This document shows positions 54,851 to 62,445 of a stretch of DNA of 64,000 nucleotides, one piece after another. Under the pieces are notes generated by a model. The model was not told where the DNA came from. It did no database searches and was given only the letters and a program-made list of their open reading frames with translations. The DNA comes from Streptomyces mangrovi (lineage in GTDB: Bacteria; Actinomycetota; Actinomycetes; Streptomycetales; Streptomycetaceae): assembly GCF_900114215.1 (NCBI RefSeq), contig NZ_FOSG01000002.1, forward strand, positions 372,001-436,000. The letters are read 5' to 3'. How positions within the stretch are numbered: the first letter of the stretch is position 1; each line of letters begins with the position of its first letter. The position numbers were made by a program, and so were the translations under genes.

Positions 54851-55720
54851 CTACAGGCCGGTTCCCGTGCCGAGGAACATCCCCGTGCCCAGCAGGATGA
54901 TGGTGGCGGGCACCATCAGCATGGTGACGATGGACGTGGCCTTGGGCACGGCCTTGGCGGCTTCCCGGCGGGCGTTCTGGGCGTCGGTGCGCCGCATGTC
55001 GTTGGCGATCTGGATGAGCGTCTCGACGATCGGGGCGCCCAGTTCCTCGCCCTGCTGGAGGGCCGTGACGAACTGGGCGACCTGTTCGGAGTCGTTGCGT
55101 CTGCGCAGTTCGTCGAACGCCTGCCGGCGGCTGACGCCCATGTCCATCTGGCGCAGGGTGATGCGCAGTTCGTCGGCCCAGGGGCCCTGGTACTTCTCGG
55201 CCGTGCGCTCCAGCGCCTGGCGGAAGCCGAGACCGGCGGACACCACGACGGCGAGGACGTCGAGGAAGTCCGGGAGGGTCCGGTCGATGGCCCTGCGGCG
55301 CTCCCGGACGGCCGACCAGATGCCGACCTCGACCCAGAAGGCGCCGAAGGCGACCATGCCGATGGCGAGGACGGTGTGCCCGTTGACCAGCATGACCAGG
55401 GCACCCAGGCCACCGAGGAAGCCGTAGACGGCCCGGCGGGCCGCGTAGCGGTCGATGGTCAGGCCGCCGGGGTTACCCGCCATGTCGATTCTCCTGCGGA
55501 CCTTGTTGACCCGGCCGGGCCCCATCAGGCGCAGCACCATGGGCGCGTAGCGCATGCCCATCCGGTCGATGCCGGAGCCCACGGCGCCGGTCCGCGTGGA
55601 GCCGACCTCCAGCGCGATGGCGAGGTCCCCGGGGAGCTTGGCCTCGGCGCGGTAGAGCCGTATGCCGGCGATGGCTCCGTAGACGCAGAGGCCGATGACG
55701 GCGGCGAGGAGGAGTCCCAT
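54851..55720 (-). CDS. tadC: TadC-like pilus assembly membrane protein (T2SS F family)
   Basis: A 289-aa integral membrane protein. An N-terminal helix is followed by T2SSF-type helices (about 125-160 and 265-285) and the cytoplasmic motif DFLDVLAVVVSAGLGFRQALERTAEKYQGPWADELR. It forms the inner-membrane platform with TadB. ATG 55720 with AGGA upstream; it follows tadB by 14 bp. Confidence 0.88.
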   Translation of the reverse strand: MGLLLAAVIGLCVYGAIAGIRLYRAEAKLPGDLAIALEVGSTRTGAVGSGIDRMGMRYAPMVLRLMGPGRVNKVRRRIDMAGNPGGLTIDRYAARRAVYGFLGGLGALVMLVNGHTVLAIGMVAFGAFWVEVGIWSAVRERRRAIDRTLPDFLDVLAVVVSAGLGFRQALERTAEKYQGPWADELRITLRQMDMGVSRRQAFDELRRRNDSEQVAQFVTALQQGEELGAPIVETLIQIANDMRRTDAQNARREAAKAVPKATSIVTMLMVPATIILLGTGMFLGTGTGL

Positions 55721-55734
55721 GTGTCCGTGTCCTC

Positions 55735-56673
55735 TCAGACTTCGATCTTGCCCAAGCGGCGGACGAGGAAGAACCCGATGCCGTACAGGGCCATCGCGAC
55801 GATCAGCGCCCCCTGGCCCAGCGGGGACGCCGTGATCTTGTCGAGGGCGCCGTCCCAGATGCCGTCCATCAGCAGCAGGGATCCCAGGCCCATCGCGGGG
55901 ACGATGTAGGCGGTGCCGGTGACCTGCGAAAGCTGGGTCCTGACCTCGCGCCGGGTCTCCTTGCGGTCCTCCAGGGTCTGGGTGAGGTTGTGCAGGGAGC
56001 TGACGAGCGTGCCGCCCGCCCTGTTGGCCAGCACGAGCGTGGTGACCAGGACGGCCAGCTCGCGGGAGGGCAGGCGTTCGGCGAGTTCGCCGAGCGCGTC
56101 GTCGAGGGTGTGGCCGACGGCGAGCCGGTCGGCCACCCGGCTCAGTTCCTCGCCGGCCGGGTCCTCCAGTTCCTCGGCGGCCATGGTGATGGCGGTGCGG
56201 AGCGCGAGTCCCGCCTGTGTGGCGTTGGCGAGGACGCGGGTGAGCTCGGGGAGCTGGTTGATGAACCGCTCGGTGCGTTTCTGCCGCTGCCAGTTGAGGA
56301 AGGTGAAGGAGCCCCACAGGCCGATGACGGCCGCGATGGGTCCGAAGAAGGGCGCGAGCAGGGTGGCGGCGGTCAGCCACAGGCCGATGACGGAGCCGAC
56401 CATGTAGACGAAGAACTCGCCCGGGGTCAGGTCGAGGCCGGTGGCCGCGAGCCTGAGTTCGATCCTCCTTCCGAACCGGGTGCCGCGCAGCCGCCGGTCG
56501 ACGCCCTGGAAGTTGCGGCGGCGGCCGGACGTCTGCGTCTGCCCGGTGTGGGAGAGCCGGTCGATCAGCTCGGCGTGCTGCGCTTTCCCCGAGGCGTACG
56601 CGTGCACACCCGTGACCGCGAGCACGCAGCACAGCAGCGTGACGCCGATCGTCAGCAGTGCGAGATTGTCCAT
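55735..56673 (-). CDS. tadB: TadB-like pilus assembly membrane protein (T2SS F family)
   Basis: A 312-aa membrane protein with one N-terminal helix, two helices around 90-130, and C-terminal helices around 260-305. The T2SSF core includes FINQLPELTRVLANATQAGLALRTAITMAAEELEDPAGEEL. Partner of TadC and of the ATPase TadA. Confidence 0.9.
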   Translation of the reverse strand: MDNLALLTIGVTLLCCVLAVTGVHAYASGKAQHAELIDRLSHTGQTQTSGRRRNFQGVDRRLRGTRFGRRIELRLAATGLDLTPGEFFVYMVGSVIGLWLTAATLLAPFFGPIAAVIGLWGSFTFLNWQRQKRTERFINQLPELTRVLANATQAGLALRTAITMAAEELEDPAGEELSRVADRLAVGHTLDDALGELAERLPSRELAVLVTTLVLANRAGGTLVSSLHNLTQTLEDRKETRREVRTQLSQVTGTAYIVPAMGLGSLLLMDGIWDGALDKITASPLGQGALIVAMALYGIGFFLVRRLGKIEV

Positions 56674-56739
56674 GTCCGGTGGGGGCTTCCTCGGTGTGGG
56701 CGGCGGGTTCGGGCGGCGGGCCGGGCCGGCCGTGGCGGT

Positions 56740-56783
56740 GTCAGGGGGGCGTCAGGGGGGCGTCAGGAGGGCGTCAGGAGGGA
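56740..56783. repeat. 11-bp tandem repeat at the end of tadA
   Basis: Four copies of an 11-bp unit (GTCAGGRGGGC) run from the tadA-tadB gap into the tadA stop codon. Repeats like this can shift the stop codon or spacing. Confidence 0.75.
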
Positions 56784-58114
56784 GTCCTGCGCACGGCGAG
56801 CTGCTCCTCGTCGGCGGCGACCCCGAAGGCGGGCGGGACGGGTTCGTTCTTCATGCGGAGGCGTTCGGCGATCCGGCGCGGCAGCGGGAAGTGGGCGAAC
56901 TCCCCGTGGACCCTGCCGTCGCCGCCCATGGGAAGGGCGTCGAAGCGGCACACGGTGACGATCCTGTAGTCCTCCCGGCCGTGCGAGTCGACGAGGGCGA
57001 TCTCGCTGATCCTCCGGGATCCGTCGGCGTTGCGGGTCAGCTGGACGATGACGTCCACGGCGCTGTTGATCTGGTCCTTGATCGCGGCGAAGGGGATCTC
57101 CACCTCGGACATGGACGCCAGGGTCTGCAGACGCATCAGGGCGTCCTCGGCGCTGTTGGCGTGGACCGTCGCGAGGGAGCCGTCGTGGCCGGTGGACATC
57201 GCCTGGAGCATGTCGAGCGTCTCGCCGCCGCGGACCTCGCCGACGACGATCCGGTCGGGGCGCATGCGCAGGGAGTTGCGGACCAGGTCCCGGATGGTGA
57301 TCCGGCCCTTGCCCTCGACGTTCGCGGGCCGGCTCTCCAGCGTGATCACATGGGTCTGCTGGAGCTGGAGCTCCGCCGAGTCCTCGATGGTGATGATGCG
57401 CTCCCCCTCCGGGATCAGTCCGGAGAGCGCGTTGAGCAGCGTGGTCTTCCCGGTGCCGGTGGCCCCGGAGACGATCACGTTGAACTTGGCCCGGACCAGC
57501 CCGGCGAGCAGCATCATCATGTGCTCGTCGAGGGAGCCGAGGCCGATCATCTCCTGCAGGGTGTAGGCCCTCGGGAAGCGCCGGATGGTCAGGGTCGCGC
57601 CCGAGAGGGCGAGCGGCGGGATGATCACGTTGACGCGCTCGCCGGAGGGCAGCCGGGCGTCGACCATCGGATTGGCCTCGTCGACGCGGCGGTTGACGGT
57701 GGAGACGATGCGCTCGATGGTCTGCATCAGCTGCTCGTGGGAGGCGAACCGCATCGGCAGGAGCTCCAGGCGTCCGCCCCGCTCCACGAAGATCTGGTCG
57801 GGGCCGTTCACCATGATCTCGCTGATGGAGGCGTCCTCCAGGAGCGGTTCCAGGATGCCGAGGCCGAGCGCCTCGTCCACGACGCGGCGGATGAGCATGG
57901 CGCGCTCGTGGGTGGACAGGACGGGGCCCTCGCGGCTGATGATGTGCCCCAGCACGCGTTCCAGCCGGACGCGGCGCTCCGTCGCCGCGAGGGAGGACAT
58001 CTCCGCGAGGTCGATCTCCTCGAGCAGCTTGGCCCGGTAGACCGCGACGAGGTGGCTCTCCTCCTGCTGGTTCGAGGCCGCCTCGGGGGCGTTGATGCGT
58101 GCCTTCAGGCTCAT
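56774..58114 (-). CDS. tadA: TadA/CpaF secretion ATPase
   Basis: A 446-aa hexameric ATPase powering Tad pilus assembly. An N-terminal helical region is followed by MVNGPDQIFVERGG. Walker A is GATGTGKTT (Lys223), the Asp box is ITIEDSAELQLQQ, Walker B is RPDRIVVGEVRGGETLDMLQAMSTGHDGS, and the His box is ATVHANS. All motifs are intact, so the pilus should be functional. Confidence 0.95.
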   Translation of the reverse strand: MSLKARINAPEAASNQQEESHLVAVYRAKLLEEIDLAEMSSLAATERRVRLERVLGHIISREGPVLSTHERAMLIRRVVDEALGLGILEPLLEDASISEIMVNGPDQIFVERGGRLELLPMRFASHEQLMQTIERIVSTVNRRVDEANPMVDARLPSGERVNVIIPPLALSGATLTIRRFPRAYTLQEMIGLGSLDEHMMMLLAGLVRAKFNVIVSGATGTGKTTLLNALSGLIPEGERIITIEDSAELQLQQTHVITLESRPANVEGKGRITIRDLVRNSLRMRPDRIVVGEVRGGETLDMLQAMSTGHDGSLATVHANSAEDALMRLQTLASMSEVEIPFAAIKDQINSAVDVIVQLTRNADGSRRISEIALVDSHGREDYRIVTVCRFDALPMGGDGRVHGEFAHFPLPRRIAERLRMKNEPVPPAFGVAADEEQLAVRRTPS

Positions 58115-58163
58115 GGCTCCAGTTCTCCTTCCGGTCCCCGCTGTCCGCCGCTGCCGGCCGCTG

Positions 58164-58529
58164 TCAGTCGCGGGGCATGGTGGTCGTCCGCTCCGTGTCG
58201 CCGAAGGAGACCCCCGGGATGATCGAGGGGATCCTGACCGTGGCCGTCACCCTCACCTCGTCGTGGGCGCCGGCCCACTGCCGGAACCGGGCGCCGTTCG
58301 CGAGCCAGTCGCTCATCGCCTCCCGGCCGGCCTGCGCGGGGGGCATCTCGGGACGGTCGTGCGAGGCCATGCGGGCCGCGGCGCGGGAGGCCGTGCCCGC
58401 CTGCTGGATCGCGTACGCGGCGAGGCCGAACTGGATCAGCGCCAGCCCGACCAGGATCAGGACGGGGAGCATGCCGATGTACTCGACCGCGACCTGCCCG
58501 CGGTCGGAGCGTCGTCTGCGCAGCACCAT
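58164..58529 (-). CDS. TadE-like minor pilin
   Basis: A 121-aa protein with the class III motif G|QVAVEY (Glu at +5) and hydrophobic helix IGMLPVLILVGLALIQFGLAAYAI, then a short soluble domain. TadE-type pseudopilin. It lies 4 bp downstream of a second TadE-like gene. Confidence 0.87.
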   Translation of the reverse strand: MVLRRRRSDRGQVAVEYIGMLPVLILVGLALIQFGLAAYAIQQAGTASRAAARMASHDRPEMPPAQAGREAMSDWLANGARFRQWAGAHDEVRVTATVRIPSIIPGVSFGDTERTTTMPRD

Positions 58530-58533
58530 GGCT

Positions 58534-58959
58534 TCAGTTCTCCTTCGCCGCCGCGGCGTTCCCGGTGACCGAGAAGGGGAAGTCGACGATCCCGGGGAAG
58601 AGGACGGGAACCTTGAGGCCGACCTCCGCCTTGACCAGCCCGGAGTCGACCCAGCAGTCGGTTCTCGCCGACTTCCGCCAGTCGCCCTCCAGGCCCTCCT
58701 TGCCCGCCCGCTCGCACGCCTGGCCCCGGCTCTCCCTGCGGAGGTCGGCCACGGCCGCGGCGTGCGCCGCCTTGTCGGCCGCGTTGCCGGCGAGCGTGTA
58801 GGTGTAGCCCAGCAGCGCGCACTGCCACAGCAGCACGAGGGTGGCGATGATGACCGGCAGCATGCCGATGAACTCGACGGCCACCTGGCCCTCGTCACCG
58901 CCGGTGCGTGAGCGTGCCGCGGTCCGGCCCCGTCCCGTCCCTGTGTCGACTTCCCCCAT
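58534..58959 (-). CDS. TadE-like minor pilin
   Basis: A 141-aa protein with the class III motif G|QVAVEF (Glu at +5), hydrophobic helix IGMLPVIIATLVLLWQCALLGY, and a soluble domain with two cysteines. Its ATG overlaps the cpaE stop by 1 bp (TGATG). Likely the TadF/TadE partner of the next gene. Confidence 0.87.
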   Translation of the reverse strand: MGEVDTGTGRGRTAARSRTGGDEGQVAVEFIGMLPVIIATLVLLWQCALLGYTYTLAGNAADKAAHAAAVADLRRESRGQACERAGKEGLEGDWRKSARTDCWVDSGLVKAEVGLKVPVLFPGIVDFPFSVTGNAAAAKEN

Positions 58960-60260
58960 CAGCCGGTACCCCCGCTCGGTTCGGTGGTGTCGTTGTCACG
59001 GCGTCCGCCGCGGCGGCGGAGCAGACCGACCGCTCCCCTGTCCCCGTACCTGCCGCCCTTGCCCTGCTGTGCCCTGGCCGTGTCGACCAGTCCGAGTTCT
59101 CCCGCCAGGGCCCACATCGCCTGCCTGACGGAGCCGCGGGAGTCCAGGTCCTGCACCCGGCCGGAGTCGACCGCCGCCTGGAGTTCCTTGAAGCCGGCCG
59201 GGATCGCGACGCGGGCGACCGGGGTGCCCACGATCCGCTCGACGAGCGGGGGCTGGATCTCGGTGTTGCGGGTGTGCCGGTTGACGACGGCCAGCGTCTC
59301 CTCCGCCTTGCGGATCTGCAGCCGGTCCCACAGCCGGATCATGCGCTTGGCCGCCCGGACGGCGACGACGTCGGGGGTGGTGACCAGCACCGCCGTGTCG
59401 GCCATCTCCACGGCCGCGGCGTTCGCTCCGTTCATCTGCGTACCGCAGTCGACGACCACGACCTCGTACCGGGAGCGCAGCGCGCTGACGATCTGGCGGG
59501 CGGCTCGCTCGTCGACCTCCTCGCCGCGTTCGCCCTCGCCCGGGGCCAGGAGCAGGGCGAGGCCGGTGGGGTGGGAGAAGAGGGCGTCCTGGAGGACGCG
59601 CGGCGAGATGTCGGCGATGCTGGCCAGGTCCGCGATCGAGCGGCGGAACTGGACGTCGAGGTACGACGCCACGTCGCCGGCCTGGAGGTCCATGTCGACC
59701 AGCGCCACGCTCCTTCCGGAGGCGCGGGCGGCGAGTGCCAGCTGGACGGAGAGCAGGGTGGCGCCCACGCCGCCCTTGGCGCCGCTGACCGTGACCGCGG
59801 TGCCGCCGGGGCCGCTGAAGACGTCGGCGCCGGAACCCAGGTGGCGCCGCACTCCCACGGCCCACTGGGCGGCGGCGGAGACCCGTGCGGAGAGCTCGTC
59901 GTACGACAGCGGCAGGCCGACCAGCCCGCGCGCGCCGGAGTCCATGGCCGCCGAGTACAGAGCGGGGCCGGCGTCCGCGCTGATCAGGATCACCCCGACC
60001 GCCGGGAAGCGCAGCGCGACCTCCCGGATCAGCTCCAGCGCGGGGACCGGCCCGATGCGCTCGTGGACGAGCACGACCTCGGGCAGGTCGCCCACCGACT
60101 CGCCGGCGAGTGCCGCGAGGGTGTCCAGGAGCAGGGTGGAGTCGCCGACCGGCTGGGCCGGCTCGGTGTCGGGAAGCTGGCTCAGCAGTGTGGAGACGGA
60201 CCGGGCCGCGTCGGCGTCGCCGACGGCCGGGAGGATTCTCGTGACCATCCGTTGTCTCAC
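58959..60260 (-). CDS. CpaE/TadZ-like ATPase with degenerate Walker A
   Basis: A 433-aa MinD/ParA-type protein. An N-terminal receiver-like domain lacks clear phospho-acceptor motifs (about 1-135). The P-loop region reads SGAKGGVGATLLSV: the signature Lys162 is present but the Walker Lys is Ala167. Later MinD motifs SVALVDMDLQAGD and VVVDCGTQM remain. CpaE/TadZ proteins localise the Tad machine to a cell pole and often have weak or lost ATPase motifs. GTG 60260 overlaps the cpaB stop; ATG 60248 is an alternative. Confidence 0.88.
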   Translation of the reverse strand: MRQRMVTRILPAVGDADAARSVSTLLSQLPDTEPAQPVGDSTLLLDTLAALAGESVGDLPEVVLVHERIGPVPALELIREVALRFPAVGVILISADAGPALYSAAMDSGARGLVGLPLSYDELSARVSAAAQWAVGVRRHLGSGADVFSGPGGTAVTVSGAKGGVGATLLSVQLALAARASGRSVALVDMDLQAGDVASYLDVQFRRSIADLASIADISPRVLQDALFSHPTGLALLLAPGEGERGEEVDERAARQIVSALRSRYEVVVVDCGTQMNGANAAAVEMADTAVLVTTPDVVAVRAAKRMIRLWDRLQIRKAEETLAVVNRHTRNTEIQPPLVERIVGTPVARVAIPAGFKELQAAVDSGRVQDLDSRGSVRQAMWALAGELGLVDTARAQQGKGGRYGDRGAVGLLRRRGGRRDNDTTEPSGGTG

Positions 60261-60955
60261 CTGTCTCCGACGAGGGTGTAAGTGCGTTCTTCCTCGGAGA
60301 TGGTCGTGTCACTCCCGGGCGCGACGAGGGCGAGCCGGACGTTGACGGCGAAGGACTCGGCGAAGGCCACACGCTGGGTGTCGAGGGTGTTGAGCGCGAA
60401 GGTGATCGGCACCGCCTCGGACTCGCGGTTGATGTCCTCGTTCTCCTTGGTGATGGGGGTGAGCTCGCCGACGTCGATGACACGGGCGTTGCTGACGATC
60501 ACCCGGGAGATCTCGTTCTCCTTCTTGTCCTGGAAGGTGGCGTAGATGTTGACCGTGGAGCCGGGCCGGATCTTGCCCGCGACGCCGGTGGCCGCGTCGA
60601 TCATGATGGCGATCTCCTGCTCGCCCTCGCGGAGTTCCGGCTGGTCGGTGATCATGTCGCTCTGGAGGAGCGACCCCTTCTTCAGCGGGTTGGTCGCGAT
60701 CTTGCCGCTGAACTCGTCGGTCGCGGTGACGGCGGTCCTCGGCAGCCAGCGCCTGGGTATCGTCACCTTCTCCACGACGCTCTCGTCCAGGGCCCGGTAG
60801 GCCGGCACGTTCTTCGACAGGCGGTACGCGGTGACTTCCGGGCCGACCTTCGACTCCACGTCGCTGATCACCGACAGGACGCCCGCGAAGGCCGCGAAGG
60901 CGCACAGGACGGACAGCAGCAGCAGGATGACACCGCGGCGCTGGCGTGAGTTCAT
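60257..60955 (-). CDS. CpaB/RcpC-like SAF domain protein
   Basis: A 232-aa protein with an N-terminal transmembrane helix (about 8-30), a SAF domain (about 42-105, AYRLSKNVPAYRALDESVVEKVTIPRRW), and an RcpC-type C-terminal domain with GKIRPGSTVNIYATF. In Gram-negatives it assists the secretin; actinobacteria have no outer-membrane secretin, so it may act in the cell wall. It overlaps cpaE. Confidence 0.87.
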   Translation of the reverse strand: MNSRQRRGVILLLLSVLCAFAAFAGVLSVISDVESKVGPEVTAYRLSKNVPAYRALDESVVEKVTIPRRWLPRTAVTATDEFSGKIATNPLKKGSLLQSDMITDQPELREGEQEIAIMIDAATGVAGKIRPGSTVNIYATFQDKKENEISRVIVSNARVIDVGELTPITKENEDINRESEAVPITFALNTLDTQRVAFAESFAVNVRLALVAPGSDTTISEEERTYTLVGDR

Positions 60956-61054
60956 GGTTGCGGACTACCTCGTTCGGGGACGTTGGCGTTGGGCGGTTCG
61001 TGCGGGCCGCATGCGGCCGGGCCACAGGGCCTGCGGTGCGGCCGACGGCGCTGC

Positions 61055-61939
61055 TCAGTGCGGCCGGCCGGATACGGAAGCCCCCTGACTGACGACGTCG
61101 GCGGTTCCGCTCCGGTTCTCGGGCGGTGTCACGGGCGAGGAGCAGAAGACGCAGCGGTCGCCGATCAGTTCGAGACCGCACCAGCGGCACTCGTCGCGCC
61201 GTACCGAGCTGACGAGCTGGTACAGGACGGAGACGTCCGGGATGGACGCGGCGAACTCGACCAGCTTCCCGGTGCCCCACCAGCGCGGTGAGTCCGCCGG
61301 GAGCCGCGCCTCCTGGACGCCCGTCACCCGCCACTGCGGGGCGAGTGTGCCGGTCACCCAGTCCGGGGAGAGCTGGCCGGCGGCGCAGGTGAGCCGGGTG
61401 GGGAACTCCGGGCCGGACAGCGTGCCGCCGTCGCCGATCCTGATCATCTGCGGTGCCGGGGCGGCGAGCACCCCGAACTGGGTGCCGGGCATCCAGGACC
61501 TGGCGTGCGCCTTGAGGCTGACCGGGACGTGGTCGAGTCCGGTGACGGAGTTCAGCAGGGCGCCGGCGTGGATGTAGTGCGCCAGCAGGCGCGCGGCGGC
61601 GCCGAGGACCCCGGGGCTGAAGCCGCAGGTGGAAAGCTGGCGCAGTTGGTGCACCAGGACGCCGGTCGCCAGCGGCGGCAGGTCCGTGCCCAGCAAGGCG
61701 ATGCGGTCGCTCTCCAGCATCGAGCGGACGGTGTGCAGCCGCCGCACGAAGGGGGCGGGCACGGACGACTGGTACAGCACGACGACGTAGCCGTGCTGCT
61801 CGACGAGGACCTGCGTCTCCGCGAGGGCGGCGTCCAGCGACTGCCGGTCGGGAGGCGTCAGGACGTGTGCCGTCGGCGTGTGCGGATCCGGCGGTGGCAG
61901 CACCAGATCGGCGCTGGTGACAGCTATCGCGGTGGGCAT
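61055..61939 (-). CDS. unknown protein heading the Tad operon, with C-terminal zinc-ribbon-like motif
   Basis: A 294-aa protein. I recognise no family. No signal peptide or membrane segment is evident. The C-terminus has two CxxC pairs (CRWCGLELIGDRCVFC), suggesting zinc binding. ATG 61939 has GGGGAAC upstream. It is first in the leftward Tad operon, 99 bp before cpaB. A cytoplasmic accessory or regulatory role is inferred from position only. Confidence 0.7.
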   Translation of the reverse strand: MPTAIAVTSADLVLPPPDPHTPTAHVLTPPDRQSLDAALAETQVLVEQHGYVVVLYQSSVPAPFVRRLHTVRSMLESDRIALLGTDLPPLATGVLVHQLRQLSTCGFSPGVLGAAARLLAHYIHAGALLNSVTGLDHVPVSLKAHARSWMPGTQFGVLAAPAPQMIRIGDGGTLSGPEFPTRLTCAAGQLSPDWVTGTLAPQWRVTGVQEARLPADSPRWWGTGKLVEFAASIPDVSVLYQLVSSVRRDECRWCGLELIGDRCVFCSSPVTPPENRSGTADVVSQGASVSGRPH

Positions 61940-62445
61940 CCGAGGTTCCCCGTTCAAAACTGCTCCGGCCTGCCGAGTTCTATACGGCCCGTCAACTCAG
62001 CAGCTTATCCGCGCCTTAAGCGGCAGAGAATAGTCACCGAAGTCCAGCGGATGCGCTTTCACCGCTCCCCCTGGCCAAATGCTGACACAGCGTGACGCAA
62101 CGGCACCTCGCGGGCCGCTTCCCGCGCGGACTCGTGGGAAAATTGCCCGAGCTCCGTTTTCACCGGCTGCCACGCGAACGCAATTGGTTGAGCCGTGAAT
62201 TTGCACTGTCGGTGACATCGATCACCCCCGGCGCCGAACCGGTCCGGCAAAAGGCCAGGTCCCCGACCAGACACCGGACCGCACCCCCTCCCCCACGCAC
62301 TTTCCGTCATCGCAAAGGCTTTGGGCCCGTTTTTGGGCCCAGGGGCCCACGCCCCCCTCCTCCCGCCTGCCTAGCCTCACCGGCGTTCGGTCGAAAGCCC
62401 ACGGCACACGGGACAGACAGCAGACACAGGACAGGGGGCCGTCGC
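61940..62445. promoter_or_regulatory. 506-bp divergent region between the Tad operon and the pilin-headed gene
   Basis: No gene seen. The left 150 bp are AT-richer and probably hold the Tad operon promoter, with TATAGA at about 61979-61984 on the minus strand. The right part has the triple-box element (62320-62351) and the TAGCCT hexamer (62372-62377) for the rightward gene. Confidence 0.6.
62320..62351 (+). promoter_or_regulatory. GGGCCC triple-box element, pilin-headed protein promoter
   Basis: Three perfect GGGCCC boxes at offsets 4-9, 16-21 and 24-29. It ends 20 bp before TAGCCT (62372-62377), giving a leader of about 60 nt before ATG 62446. Confidence 0.85.

Noticed and set aside
53174-55909. 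911-codon plus-strand frame across the two-component genes and tadC
   Set aside because: Antisense to well-supported genes; low-complexity translation.
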